Origin: Tissierellales bacterium
Lineage (GTDB): Bacteria; Bacillota; Clostridia; Tissierellales; VENL01
Assembly (NCBI GenBank): GCA_028280805.1
Contig: JANQLB010000049.1
Location: 1-63,113, forward strand
DNA: 63,113 bases
Direction of reading: 5' to 3'
Positions 1 to 7,643 of the stretch are shown here, one piece after another. The number at the start of each line of letters is the position of its first letter. Within the stretch, counting starts at the first letter, position 1. The notes under the pieces are model-generated. The model saw nothing but the letters and a program-made list of their open reading frames with translations. It did no database searches and was not told where the DNA came from. A program made the translations under genes and the position numbers.

Positions 1-264
1 ACCGGGCACAGAAAAACCCTTAGTAAAATCATTGCCATTTCTATCAATATAATACAGTCTAAAGAGACCATTTATATTATAGGCCAAAGAATCCGGTAAC
101 TCTCCTGCCCTAACAAAATGTTCTCCCTTAGTAAACCTTTTATAGGTAGTTAACTTGTAAATCTCATCAATCATATCCTCTGTCACAGTATGTATATTGT
201 TAAGTCCAGACCTCATGTTTTTCTTAAGGTCTACATCCTTTATCCGAGTATTCCCATAGTCCAT
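1..264 (-). CDS. Crp/Fnr-family transcriptional regulator, N-terminal part (runs off left edge)
   Basis: An open frame of 88 codons begins with ATG at 264 and is still open at base 1. The start has an AGAGGGG ribosome binding site 6 bases upstream and a good promoter at 339-366. The peptide (MDYGNTRIKD..., then GEHFVRAGELPDSLAYNING, then RLYYIDRNGNDF) matches the start of a cyclic-nucleotide-binding beta-roll as found in Crp/Fnr regulators: a 'G-E...AGE' turn followed by 'GLFRLYY'. The effector site and the DNA-binding helix-turn-helix lie outside the window, so ligand and targets cannot be stated. The family call is an inference from the first half of the domain. Confidence 0.7.
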   Translation of the reverse strand, partial: MDYGNTRIKDVDLKKNMRSGLNNIHTVTEDMIDEIYKLTTYKRFTKGEHFVRAGELPDSLAYNINGLFRLYYIDRNGNDFTKGFSVPG

Positions 265-338
265 TTTATAACCCCTCTTTACCAAGATAAAATCATTTCC
301 CAAACCTTGAAATTCACTAAAACCAGTATTCTATGTCT

Positions 339-366
339 ATTATACCAAACTTCAAAATAGGGTCAA
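339..366 (-). promoter_or_regulatory. Sigma-A promoter for the Crp/Fnr gene
   Basis: On the minus strand a -35 box TTGACC (361-366) is separated by 16 bases from a perfect TATAAT -10 box (339-344). It sits about 75 bases upstream of the regulator's start codon, in the right orientation. Confidence 0.6.
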
Positions 367-691
367 TCTCTAAAGGGGGTCAGATACTATAGAAAGTCAA
401 GTAATTTTGACAAAAAAGAACCCCCAGTCAAGAATGGTAAATGTAAAATTTAAACAGTAATGTATGATTCAAGTACCTATCATATCCCATATTATCCTAT
501 ATTATCCTGCGAACTACTAGTTTGCCCTATGGCAGTGACTTAACATACTATTCAATATTTATATAGATATGAAGGTTAAGACAATCTGACCCACGTGCTT
601 TTAAGCACAAGGCTTGAAACGAATTCCTTCATAATCTGTTTAAATTATTTATTTCATGGTATAATATAATTAACTGTGTAGAGAAAGCTCA
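367..691. other. Non-coding stretch with nested inverted repeats, left of the IS110 transposase
   Basis: No reading frame with a ribosome binding site is visible. A nested hairpin is present: GGGGGT (375-380) pairs with ACCCCC (420-425), and inside it GTCAA (396-400) pairs with TTGAC (407-411). A separate 9-bp inverted repeat, GGGTCAGAT (377-385) and ATCTGACCC (584-592), spans 216 bp. A short hairpin GTGCTT/AAGCAC lies at 594-607. These features could be the end of an IS, a small non-autonomous element, or part of an IS110 guide RNA; the sequence alone does not decide. Confidence 0.4.
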
Positions 692-2143
692 TCAAACTCG
701 TGTTAAGTATGTCTCAAGCATATTTTGAGTCCCTGATCGGGCCTTTCTCATTTTTTGATAAGCTATTTTCTTCTCTTTTGTAAATCTATGGATTCTAGAG
801 TTCGCTACATCCAAATCTTTAGCTGTTGGAGGTTTAAACACCTCACCGCTGTGCATCATTCTAATTAGTACTCTGAGGATTTTATGAGCTGTGGCTGTAA
901 CTGCTAAATTTATATCTTTTCCTTTTTCAATTACTAATCTATTATAAAAAGCTGTAAAATAAGCTGTGGTGCTTATGAGCCTTTGGGCTAGTTGTATCAT
1001 TACACTTCTTAATGCCTTATGTCCCATTCTTGAAATTTTCTCTCTCTTTTCGCTGATTCCACTACTTGATTTTGAGGGCGTCAGCCCAGCAAATTGTGCT
1101 GCCTTGCCACCATTTTCAAATCTAAATGGGTTGTTCAGATACGCTATTATCCTTCCTAAGGTTACTACTCCTATACCTCTTAGTGCCAGGATGTTTTCTG
1201 TAAAGTGAAAGTGGGATAGTAGTGATTTCAGCACTAGTTCTGATCTAATTATAAATTTTTCTAGTAATATATATTGCTCTATAAGCTCCCTAAGGGTATC
1301 GATCTTAGATTTTATTATTGTTTTTTTAGGTATTAACATTTGTCTTGCTCTTTCTATGAACTTCTTTGCGTAAGCAGGTTTTAATCTATATCCATGTTCT
1401 TTGAACAGTATAATCAATTCTTCTGATCCCATTATTTTAAGTTTCTTAGGATCAGGTAATATCATTAAGAACTCTTTACCAGACTTAGTATCTATTAAAC
1501 TGCTTCCCCTTTTTTCAAACTGAGGATATAGCTCATCTAGATATACATGTATTCTATTCTTTAGTGCTGTTGATTCCTTTGTATATCTATCTATTCTACG
1601 TACTACTTCCTTTATTTCATCAAATACATGATCATTAATCGGCATTTCATACGAGTTTCCTTGAATCAATAGTTCGAGTATTGCAGCGGTATCCACTGGA
1701 TCGGTTTTATCTCTTTCCATTGCCATTTCTCTTTGGGATTTAGTTGCCCTTGGATTGATTAGTCTAAAGTGCGCCCACTCATAATCTTCTTATAACTTGT
1801 TCATGAGATTTAGATAGTAGTGCCCTGATGGTTCGCATCCAAAGTATATATGTTTTGGCTTTACTCTATTAATAACTTCATTTATCAGCCTCGTTAATTC
1901 TCTATAGCCAGTTTCATCCGTGCTAAAGGTGTATGGAGATAGAAGCGTATCTTTGTAGCCATTCCAAACACTTACCACATGATGATATTTACCAATATCA
2001 AATCCAACAAACAATACCTTCTCATGACCATACTCTTTAAACAATGCTTTTAATACTTCATAATTCATCATACGATACATCTCCTTTTTTCTTTTATAGT
2101 ATCGTATATGATAGTTATATCAAAATCCTATCACAGGCTTGAA
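610..2143 (-). mobile_element. IS110-family insertion sequence, approximate extent
   Basis: The element is defined by its transposase (692-2080) and by a 9-bp direct repeat AGGCTTGAA at 610-618 and 2135-2143. Taken as the edges, these give a length of about 1.5 kb, normal for IS110 elements. The family lacks conventional terminal inverted repeats and chooses targets with a structured RNA encoded in a non-coding end. Here only about 55 bases lie upstream and about 75 downstream of the transposase inside the proposed edges, so the true left edge may be further out (see 367-691). The right edge coincides with the point where the ParB reading frame loses family-like sequence. Confidence 0.55.
692..2080 (-). 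pseudogene. IS110-family transposase interrupted by one in-frame TAA
   Basis: Two open segments in the same frame, 2080-1793 and 1789-692, are separated only by a TAA stop at 1790-1792. Translation across it continues as family-like sequence (...YEWAHFRLINPRATKSQRE, then MERDKTDPVDTAAI). The N-terminal part carries the DEDD RuvC-like residues: D in 'GFDIGKYHH', E in 'GCEPSGHY', D in 'DKTDPVD'. The C-terminal part has the IS116/IS110/IS902 helix-hairpin-helix ('LRGIGVVTLGRIIAYL') and the serine-containing 'LTPSKSSSGISEKR' motif. The full length of about 462 codons is near normal for the family. The start has an AAGGAG site. A single nonsense change suggests recent inactivation, unless a suppressor or readthrough operates. 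Confidence 0.85.
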
Positions 2144-3046
2144 GTGTTTTATAAACACCTTACTCCAATACTTAGGTGGTTTAGGTTTCTCATCCTTCTC
2201 TTTCTTTTCACCTCTAATAATGGCGTTAGCTGAATCAAAGGTCAGTGGTGCTTTCTTATCTGCTCCACGTAAGTCCCTTGCCCTTTTCATATCAATCTTG
2301 AAATTTTCTTCTGTAACAATAGCATGGACAATATCAAGGCTTTCTTCTCTTAAGTAAGAGAGGTCAACACCTGCTCTGATAGCAATCTTCCCTTCATCTA
2401 CTAATTCTTTAAATTCTTCGGGGAGTTTGGCTATGCGAAGATATCGGGATACATTTCTAGGTGATAATCCATATTCATTGCCTACCATACCATCTGCATT
2501 TAACTTTTCGCCCATTGGGCGAGAAGTTAAATCTTCACTACCAATAGGTGAACGAGATAACTTCTCAATTTCTTTCAATAAATCTGTCCTAAGTCCCTGT
2601 TTCTTCATAGCTTCATGCCTTACAGCTACAACCGTTGCTCTCTCAGAATGAGGTAAATCACCAAAAGAACGTTGCATCGTATTGGTCTCTGTTACAATAA
2701 GTAAGGCTTCTTCTTCTGATAATCCTTCCTTCACAACAGCAGGTATCTCTTTTAACCCAAGTATCTTACACGCTTCTACTCTGTTATGCCCACTTAGGAT
2801 TTCAAACTTAAGTCGTTTTTTCCTCACAACAATTGGTACTATCACACCAAACTCCCTGATACTCTCCACCATTTCATTAAGCCTTTCCCCTTCATACAAT
2901 TTGAAGGGGTGTTTTTTAAAAGGTACTAATTGTTCTATCTTAATTAAGTCTTGATTTGGTGATTCTTTATTTTCTGCATTGGGATCATAATCTTCTCTGA
3001 ATATCGCCATAAATGGCTGAACCTTTTTTACTTCACCTTTACTCAA
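2120..3046 (-). CDS. ParB/Spo0J-family partition protein, C-terminus probably truncated by the IS
   Basis: The protein is 308 residues long. It has the ParB N-terminal nuclease-like/CTP-binding domain ('IVPIVVRKKRLKFEILSGHN', 'GHNRVEACKILGLKEIPAVV', 'ETNTMQRSFGDLPHSERA') and a helix-turn-helix region ('EYGLSPRNVSRYLRIAKLP'). It would bind parS-like sites and work with the ParA encoded just upstream, whose stop it overlaps by 8 bases. The last residues (HFKPVIGF, stop) are read across the proposed right edge of the IS110 element, so the native C-terminus seems replaced by IS-derived codons; homologs in mobile elements usually carry a further helical tail. The type resembles ParB proteins of clostridial conjugative elements rather than the chromosomal Spo0J next to oriC. 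Confidence 0.85.
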   Translation of the reverse strand: MSKGEVKKVQPFMAIFREDYDPNAENKESPNQDLIKIEQLVPFKKHPFKLYEGERLNEMVESIREFGVIVPIVVRKKRLKFEILSGHNRVEACKILGLKEIPAVVKEGLSEEEALLIVTETNTMQRSFGDLPHSERATVVAVRHEAMKKQGLRTDLLKEIEKLSRSPIGSEDLTSRPMGEKLNADGMVGNEYGLSPRNVSRYLRIAKLPEEFKELVDEGKIAIRAGVDLSYLREESLDIVHAIVTEENFKIDMKRARDLRGADKKAPLTFDSANAIIRGEKKEKDEKPKPPKYWSKVFIKHFKPVIGF

Positions 3047-3842
3047 ATGACATCACCTCTTTTTTCAGCAACTCTCTTGTAAATCTTTCGTAAGCAATTG
3101 CCGCTTTATTCGTAGGCATATAGTCAATGATACTCTTACTTCTTGCGTTGGCTTCACCAACCTTTACCGACTTAGGTATCTTGGTTCTAAATACCTTGAT
3201 ATGCTCTCCATAAGAAGCTTCAATCATTTCTAGCATTTCTTGTGCAAGATTGGTTCGTTCATCAAACATGGTCAGTAGAATACCCTCAAAATCTATCTTC
3301 TTATTGATACGTTTCTTGATTTTAAATATGGTTTTTAGAAGTAACTCAAGACCCTTAGCTGATAGATATTCAGGTGTGGCAGGAATCAATACGCTATCAC
3401 AACTGGCTAGTACATTAAGTGTCATAAGTCCAAGAGAAGGCATGGCATCAAGTAGTATATAATCATAATCCTCTTTGATTTCATCAATAATGGCTTTAAG
3501 AATATACTCTCTACTCATAGCTGACACCAACTTGATTTCAATATCCGATAGTAGGATACTGGCAGGTAGAACATCTACCCCTTCTCTATTAATAATGTAG
3601 GCTTTCTTCTCAGGTAAGTCTTCATCCATAATAATACGTTCCATTAAATGATAAAGAGTCACATCCAACTTATCTGGACTTTCAATACCAAAACAATCTG
3701 TTAAGTTCGCTTGGTTATCACAATCCACAACCAACACCTTGTAACCCATATATTTTAAAATCGTCGCAACATTTCTAAATGTTGTACTTTTTGCAGTGCC
3801 ACCTTTTTGACTTGCTACAGCTATCACTTTACTCATCTTCAT
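3039..3842 (-). CDS. ParA/Soj-family partition ATPase
   Basis: A 267-residue ParA protein with the deviant Walker A motif 'KGGTAKSTT' near residue 14, the Walker A' 'VLVVDCDNQANLTDCFG', and the Walker B region 'DYILLDAMPSLGLMTLN'. ParA ATPases bind DNA non-specifically and move ParB-bound cargo during segregation. The gene precedes and overlaps parB, so the two form one transcription unit. Two in-frame ATGs are possible: 3842, only 3 bases from the GGGAG site, and 3836 (MSKVIAVASQ), which has a better spacing of about 9 bases and is probably the real start. In this accessory setting the pair more likely maintains an integrative element than the chromosome. Confidence 0.9.
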   Translation of the reverse strand: MKMSKVIAVASQKGGTAKSTTFRNVATILKYMGYKVLVVDCDNQANLTDCFGIESPDKLDVTLYHLMERIIMDEDLPEKKAYIINREGVDVLPASILLSDIEIKLVSAMSREYILKAIIDEIKEDYDYILLDAMPSLGLMTLNVLASCDSVLIPATPEYLSAKGLELLLKTIFKIKKRINKKIDFEGILLTMFDERTNLAQEMLEMIEASYGEHIKVFRTKIPKSVKVGEANARSKSIIDYMPTNKAAIAYERFTRELLKKEVMSFE

Positions 3843-3877
3843 ATCTCCCTTCGATTTTAATGTTTTTCTGCAAAAAC

Positions 3878-3920
3878 AAAAGAGATAGGTATCTGATTAC
3901 TAATCAAATCCTATCTCTTT
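3878..3920 (-). terminator. Terminator-like hairpin upstream of parA
   Basis: An 11-bp perfect stem AAAGAGATAGG (3879-3889) / CCTATCTCTTT (3910-3920) encloses a second small stem TGATT/AATCA (3894-3906). Read on the minus strand the second arm is followed by TTTTGTTTTT, the pattern of an intrinsic terminator. It lies 37 bases ahead of parA, so it either ends transcription from the rlmD side or acts as a leader attenuator for parAB. Confidence 0.6.
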
Positions 3921-3980
3921 GCTCTCTCTCATAAAGTCCTCTGAATCAGAGGTACTGTACGTTGACATGTCTATATTGAG

Positions 3981-4084
3981 TTAAGTGCACACTGCAATGA
4001 TAATTTCAAGTTCTCCAACGGGTAATTTATTCCTAAAATCACGTCCATCTTTGATAAACTTAAAATCACTCGTAGCCCTTGTAA
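3981..4084 (-). pseudogene. Short coding-like fragment at the rlmD/accessory junction, unidentified
   Basis: One minus-strand frame reads through '...ATSDFKFIKDGRDFRNKLPV' and 'GELEIIIAVCT' to a TAA at 3981. The composition is protein-like rather than random, but there is no start codon or ribosome binding site, and the frame runs into the 3' end of rlmD. It looks like the severed C-terminus of a gene at the edge of the inserted DNA. I do not recognise the family. A perfect small hairpin CCTCTG/CAGAGG lies just beyond it at 3938-3952. Confidence 0.35.
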
Positions 4085-4090
4085 ATACAG

Positions 4091-5467
4091 CTATTTCGCT
4101 GATTCTTTCCTTTGTATTCGTACAATAGTCTCCACATGCGTTGTATGAGGAAACATATCTACAGGCTGTATTTCAATAGTTTTGTATTTATTCTCATCTA
4201 AATATTTTAAATCCCTTGCCAATGTAGAAGGATTACATGAAACATAAACTATTCTTTGAGGCTGCATTTGCACTATAGTATTTAAAACTGATTCATCACA
4301 CCCTTTTCTTGGTGGGTCAACCACTACTACATCAGCCTTAATGCCTTGATTATATAGTTTAGGAAAAACTTCTTCAGCTTTTCCTGTATAAAATTTGGCA
4401 TTATCTATATTATTAATTTTAGCATTTTCTCTAGCATCTTTAATTGCCTGATTAACAACTTCTATACCGTAAACGTTTTTAGCCTTTTTTGCTAAAAACA
4501 AAGATATGCTTCCTATACCGCAGTAAAGATCAAACACTGTATCATCTTCAGTTAGACCAGCATATTCTAATGCCTTATCATAAAGTACTTTAGTTTGCAC
4601 AGGATTTACCTGAAAGAATGATAGCGGAGATATATTAAATTTTAAATCTCCTATGTAATCAACAATTTTATCATCCCCATAAAGTGTAATACATCTATCT
4701 CCAAGAATTTTATTAGTCTTTTTACTATTGATATTTTGAATCACACTTTTAAGTTTTGATACATTCTTCTCTAATAATTTTATAAGTTCATCTTTATAAG
4801 GTAATTTTACTCCATTAGTTATTATAACCACCATAACTTCATCAGTGTGGAAAGACGTTCTCGTTAAAATATGTCTTATAACTCCCTTTCCTGTTGTCTC
4901 ATTGTAAGGAGCTGTTCCAAATTCATTCATATAAAATTTTATGGTTTCTAATATCTTATCATTGACTTGATGCTGGATAACACAGGAATTAATATTAACT
5001 ATACTGTGAGTTCCCCTTTCATAAAAACCGAGTTTTATTTCTTTACCTGTAATACTAACAGGAAATTGTGCCTTATTCCTATAATAATAAGGATTTTTCA
5101 TTCCTAATGTATCATGAATTAAAATATTTTTTAATTTACCAATTCTTTTAATATCATTTTTCACCTTATCAGTTTTAAACTTAAGCTGAGCTTCATAGCT
5201 TAAACTCTGAAGCTGGCAACCTCCACATATATCGGCAACAGAACATTTACTGTCAACACGATATAAAGACGGATTTAACAGTTTAACTATTTCTCCAACA
5301 GCATAATTCTTTTTTACTATTGTAACTCTTACTCTGACTTTGTCTCCTATAAGCCCTCCATCTACAAAAACCGTAAAACCATCTATCATACCAACCCCTT
5401 GACCTTTATGATTAATATTTAAAACTTCTATGTCTATAATATCGTTTTGATTTACAGGGATTATCAT
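4091..5467 (-). CDS. rlmD: 23S rRNA (uracil-5-)-methyltransferase, RlmD/RumA type
   Basis: This 458-residue enzyme would methylate C5 of a uridine in 23S rRNA using S-adenosylmethionine. An N-terminal TRAM domain (residues about 8-62) is followed by iron-sulfur ligands Cys75, Cys81, Cys84 and Cys162. The SAM-binding motif 'VFDLYCGIGSISLFLAKKA' starts near 311, 'VVVDPPRKGCDES' is near 381, and the catalytic Cys is Cys411 in 'VSCNPSTLARDL'. The start at 5467 has an AGGAGAG site. The C-terminus reads 'PHTTHVETIVRIQRKESAK'. The conserved HVET stretch at rumA-type gene ends is a known attachment site for integrative conjugative elements, and accessory DNA begins immediately downstream here. RlmD and RlmCD cannot be told apart from sequence alone. 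Confidence 0.92.
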   Translation of the reverse strand: MIIPVNQNDIIDIEVLNINHKGQGVGMIDGFTVFVDGGLIGDKVRVRVTIVKKNYAVGEIVKLLNPSLYRVDSKCSVADICGGCQLQSLSYEAQLKFKTDKVKNDIKRIGKLKNILIHDTLGMKNPYYYRNKAQFPVSITGKEIKLGFYERGTHSIVNINSCVIQHQVNDKILETIKFYMNEFGTAPYNETTGKGVIRHILTRTSFHTDEVMVVIITNGVKLPYKDELIKLLEKNVSKLKSVIQNINSKKTNKILGDRCITLYGDDKIVDYIGDLKFNISPLSFFQVNPVQTKVLYDKALEYAGLTEDDTVFDLYCGIGSISLFLAKKAKNVYGIEVVNQAIKDARENAKINNIDNAKFYTGKAEEVFPKLYNQGIKADVVVVDPPRKGCDESVLNTIVQMQPQRIVYVSCNPSTLARDLKYLDENKYKTIEIQPVDMFPHTTHVETIVRIQRKESAK

Positions 5468-5539
5468 TAATATCTCTCCTCAATAACTATATTGTTAATA
5501 TTTATAAAGCTATTTTAAGTATCACTTTTAAATATATCA

Positions 5540-5548
5540 ATTATACCA
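5540..5548 (-). promoter_or_regulatory. Extended -10 promoter element for rlmD
   Basis: TGGTATAAT (extended -10, TATAAT at 5540-5545) lies on the minus strand directly after the terminator of the upstream gene and about 75 bases before the rlmD start. No good -35 box is visible, which is usual for extended -10 promoters. Confidence 0.4.
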
Positions 5549-5549
5549 T

Positions 5550-5578
5550 AAAAAAAACACACCTAAAGAATAGGTGTG
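5550..5578 (-). terminator. Intrinsic terminator of the aldo/keto reductase unit
   Basis: Stem CACACCTA (5558-5565) / TAGGTGTG (5571-5578) with loop AAGAA, followed on the minus strand by a run of eight T. Confidence 0.85.
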
Positions 5579-5661
5579 CATAGATAAATTAGAATTAGTA
5601 GCCCTTATTTATTTAAAGACATACTAAAAATTTTTAACCAAATTGATGTAAAATATACAAT

Positions 5662-6672
5662 TTACCCAAGATTTTCATGCACTCTCTTAAGAATATTTCT
5701 TATAGGAAGATTATATGGACATTTAGGCTCACATATGCCACACTCTATGCAGTGTCCAGAATTTATTTTTAAACCATCATATCTTTCCTTAGCCCACTGT
5801 TTGAGGTTATATCTTAAATAATAACCTTCTATAATCATCTGTGTAGGAATATCTATTTCCTGAGGACAAGGTTTGCAGTACCCACATCTTCTACAAAATT
5901 CATATCCAAGCTGATTTACTTCTTCTTCAATAGCTTGTATATCTTCAGACGTTAAATAGATAGGTGACTTACCTGATTTACTATTCTCAATTATATGTTC
6001 AACCTTATCCATACCTGGAATTATAACTGATATATTAGGATTTTGCATTATGAATTTCAAAGACAGCTCTGGTCTTGTTATTGCTCCTCCAGCCATAGGT
6101 TTCATAACTATTACTCCGATATTTAACTCCTTAGCCCTCTGAAATAGGTTTTCTCCTTGTCTTTCAACAAGGTTATATGGAAATTGGATAGTACTAAACT
6201 CGTTAGTTTCAATGGCTTTTTCTAATATCTCAACATTATGGCTGGTAATACCAATCTCTTTTATCTTTCCTTCTTTTTTAGCCTCTTTTAAAGCTCTTAA
6301 AGCTCCATCTTTACTCATAACTTGTATGTATTGATTTTCTTCACTGACATGATGAAGTTGGTATAAGTCTATTGTATCAGTTCTAAGTTTATTTAAGCTA
6401 TCATCTATTTCTTTTTTCATATTTTCATAATCTCTAGCGGGACATTTAGTTGCAATTATCCACTTATCTCTTCCGGTTTTCTCAATTCCGTATCCAATAA
6501 GTTCTTCACTTCTTCCATACCCTGTTGCTGTATCAATAAAGTTAATACCTTGTTTACTAGCTTCTTGTATCAGCTCTAAAGCCTGATCTTCATTAAGTCT
6601 TTGAATAGGTATGCCTCCAAAGCCTATTATAGATACCTCAAAGCCCGTACTTCCCAATATTCTCTTTAGCAA
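5662..6672 (-). CDS. Aldo/keto reductase with C-terminal ferredoxin domain
   Basis: A 336-residue protein. The N-terminal TIM barrel of the aldo/keto reductase family covers about 1-235: 'GFGGIPIQRL', catalytic D and Y in 'FIDTATGYGRSEE', then 'ATKCPARD' and 'YQLHHV'. The C-terminal 100 residues carry two cysteine clusters, 'CRRCGYCKPCP' and 'CIECGICEPKCP', as in 4Fe-4S ferredoxins. Such fusions are common in anaerobes and probably couple carbonyl reduction to ferredoxin or flavin; the substrate is unknown. It starts with TTG, supported by a GGAGG site 8 bases upstream that overlaps the fxsA stop, so it is translationally coupled to fxsA. It is the last gene before the terminator at 5550. Confidence 0.88.
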   Translation of the reverse strand: MLKRILGSTGFEVSIIGFGGIPIQRLNEDQALELIQEASKQGINFIDTATGYGRSEELIGYGIEKTGRDKWIIATKCPARDYENMKKEIDDSLNKLRTDTIDLYQLHHVSEENQYIQVMSKDGALRALKEAKKEGKIKEIGITSHNVEILEKAIETNEFSTIQFPYNLVERQGENLFQRAKELNIGVIVMKPMAGGAITRPELSLKFIMQNPNISVIIPGMDKVEHIIENSKSGKSPIYLTSEDIQAIEEEVNQLGYEFCRRCGYCKPCPQEIDIPTQMIIEGYYLRYNLKQWAKERYDGLKINSGHCIECGICEPKCPYNLPIRNILKRVHENLG

Positions 6673-6675
6673 TTA

Positions 6676-7077
6676 TTAATCCTCCCATCTATAATCGATG
6701 TGTATATCTTGTCTATCAATAATTCGTCTAAATTTTCTCTTAATATATAACTTGTAAATTTCTCTTAGTCCGGGAATAACTAAACTAAATCCTACAATAT
6801 CAGTTATTAATCCCGGAGTTAGTAATAACGCTCCTCCTACTAATACACATAGTCCGTTTATTAGCTCATTACCGGGAAGTTTACCTTGATTTAATTCTCT
6901 TTTTATCTTTGATATAATTAATCTTCCCTCACTCTTAGCTAGGTATGCTCCAGCTATTCCAGTGATAAATACCAATCCAATTGTAGACCATGTACCCATG
7001 ATTCCTGCTAATTGAAACAAAATAAATAATTCTATTATAGGAGTTAGAGTAAACAATAAAATTAGCTTCATTAACAT
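6676..7077 (-). CDS. fxsA: FxsA-family membrane protein
   Basis: A small integral membrane protein with three to four hydrophobic segments: 'LILLFTLTPIIELFILFQLA', 'TWSTIGLVFITGIAGAYLA', and 'LCVLVGGALLLTPGLITDIV'. The glycine-rich TPG-LTD stretch is the hallmark of FxsA, a protein known for relieving phage T7 exclusion in E. coli but of unknown normal role. The frame is open from a GTG at 7095, but GGAGG lies inside that first part. The ATG at 7077, 11 bases after GGAGG, is the likely start and gives 133 residues. It follows the thioesterase gene without a gap and precedes the aldo/keto reductase by 3 bases. Confidence 0.8.
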   Translation of the reverse strand: MLMKLILLFTLTPIIELFILFQLAGIMGTWSTIGLVFITGIAGAYLAKSEGRLIISKIKRELNQGKLPGNELINGLCVLVGGALLLTPGLITDIVGFSLVIPGLREIYKLYIKRKFRRIIDRQDIHIDYRWED

Positions 7078-7094
7078 AAGCAACCATTCCTCCA

Positions 7095-7508
7095 CTATTC
7101 CAGATTTTGACTAAGCATATTCCATACTGTGTTAAATTTTTTCTTAAAATTAACTGGCTTTAGTGCTTTATCTACAAATCCATGCTTTGTATATCCTTGT
7201 GCTAAAAGTTTATTATCTGTATTTCTAATGATTTCGTATTCAAATTGTATTCTTGCACCCTTTAGAGTAGTTATCTTTGTTTTTATAATTAACTCATCAT
7301 CATATTTAGCCGCAATAAAATATTTACATCCTACATCAATCACAGGTAATAAAATATTTTGATATTCTAAATCTTTATATGTTATACCTATTTTTCTTAA
7401 AAAATCAGTTCTTCCTATTTCAAACCAAGTAAAATAATTAGCATGATATATTATTGACATTTGATCAGTTTCTGAATATCTTGTTCTAATAGTAGTTTCA
7501 TGTTCCAT
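7095..7508 (-). CDS. Acyl-CoA thioesterase, 4HBT/YbgC type hotdog protein
   Basis: A 137-residue single hotdog-fold protein with the 4-hydroxybenzoyl-CoA thioesterase signature 'YSETDQMSIIYHANYFTWFE', where the Asp of 'TDQM' is the expected catalytic residue. It would hydrolyse an acyl-CoA thioester in the cytoplasm; the acyl chain is unknown. A GGAGGG site precedes the ATG. It heads a three-gene unit with fxsA and the aldo/keto reductase. The functional link between the three is not obvious. Confidence 0.85.
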   Translation of the reverse strand: MEHETTIRTRYSETDQMSIIYHANYFTWFEIGRTDFLRKIGITYKDLEYQNILLPVIDVGCKYFIAAKYDDELIIKTKITTLKGARIQFEYEIIRNTDNKLLAQGYTKHGFVDKALKPVNFKKKFNTVWNMLSQNLE

Positions 7509-7643
7509 TTTTATCCCTCCAATATCTATTCTGATTATAGCATTTATTTAAGATTATTTAAAGAGATCCCTTTGGTTATTTCTATCATAATATAAAGGGA
7601 AATGAAATTAAAATTCCATCCCCCTCGTCATATTAAAATTTTC

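Noticed and set aside
367..691. Possible CRISPR-like repeats near the IS110 element
   Set aside because: The short recurring motifs are inverted, not regularly spaced direct repeats, and no cas genes are present.
3961..3990. TTGACA on the plus strand at 3963 as a promoter
   Set aside because: No -10 box at the right distance and no plus-strand gene downstream.
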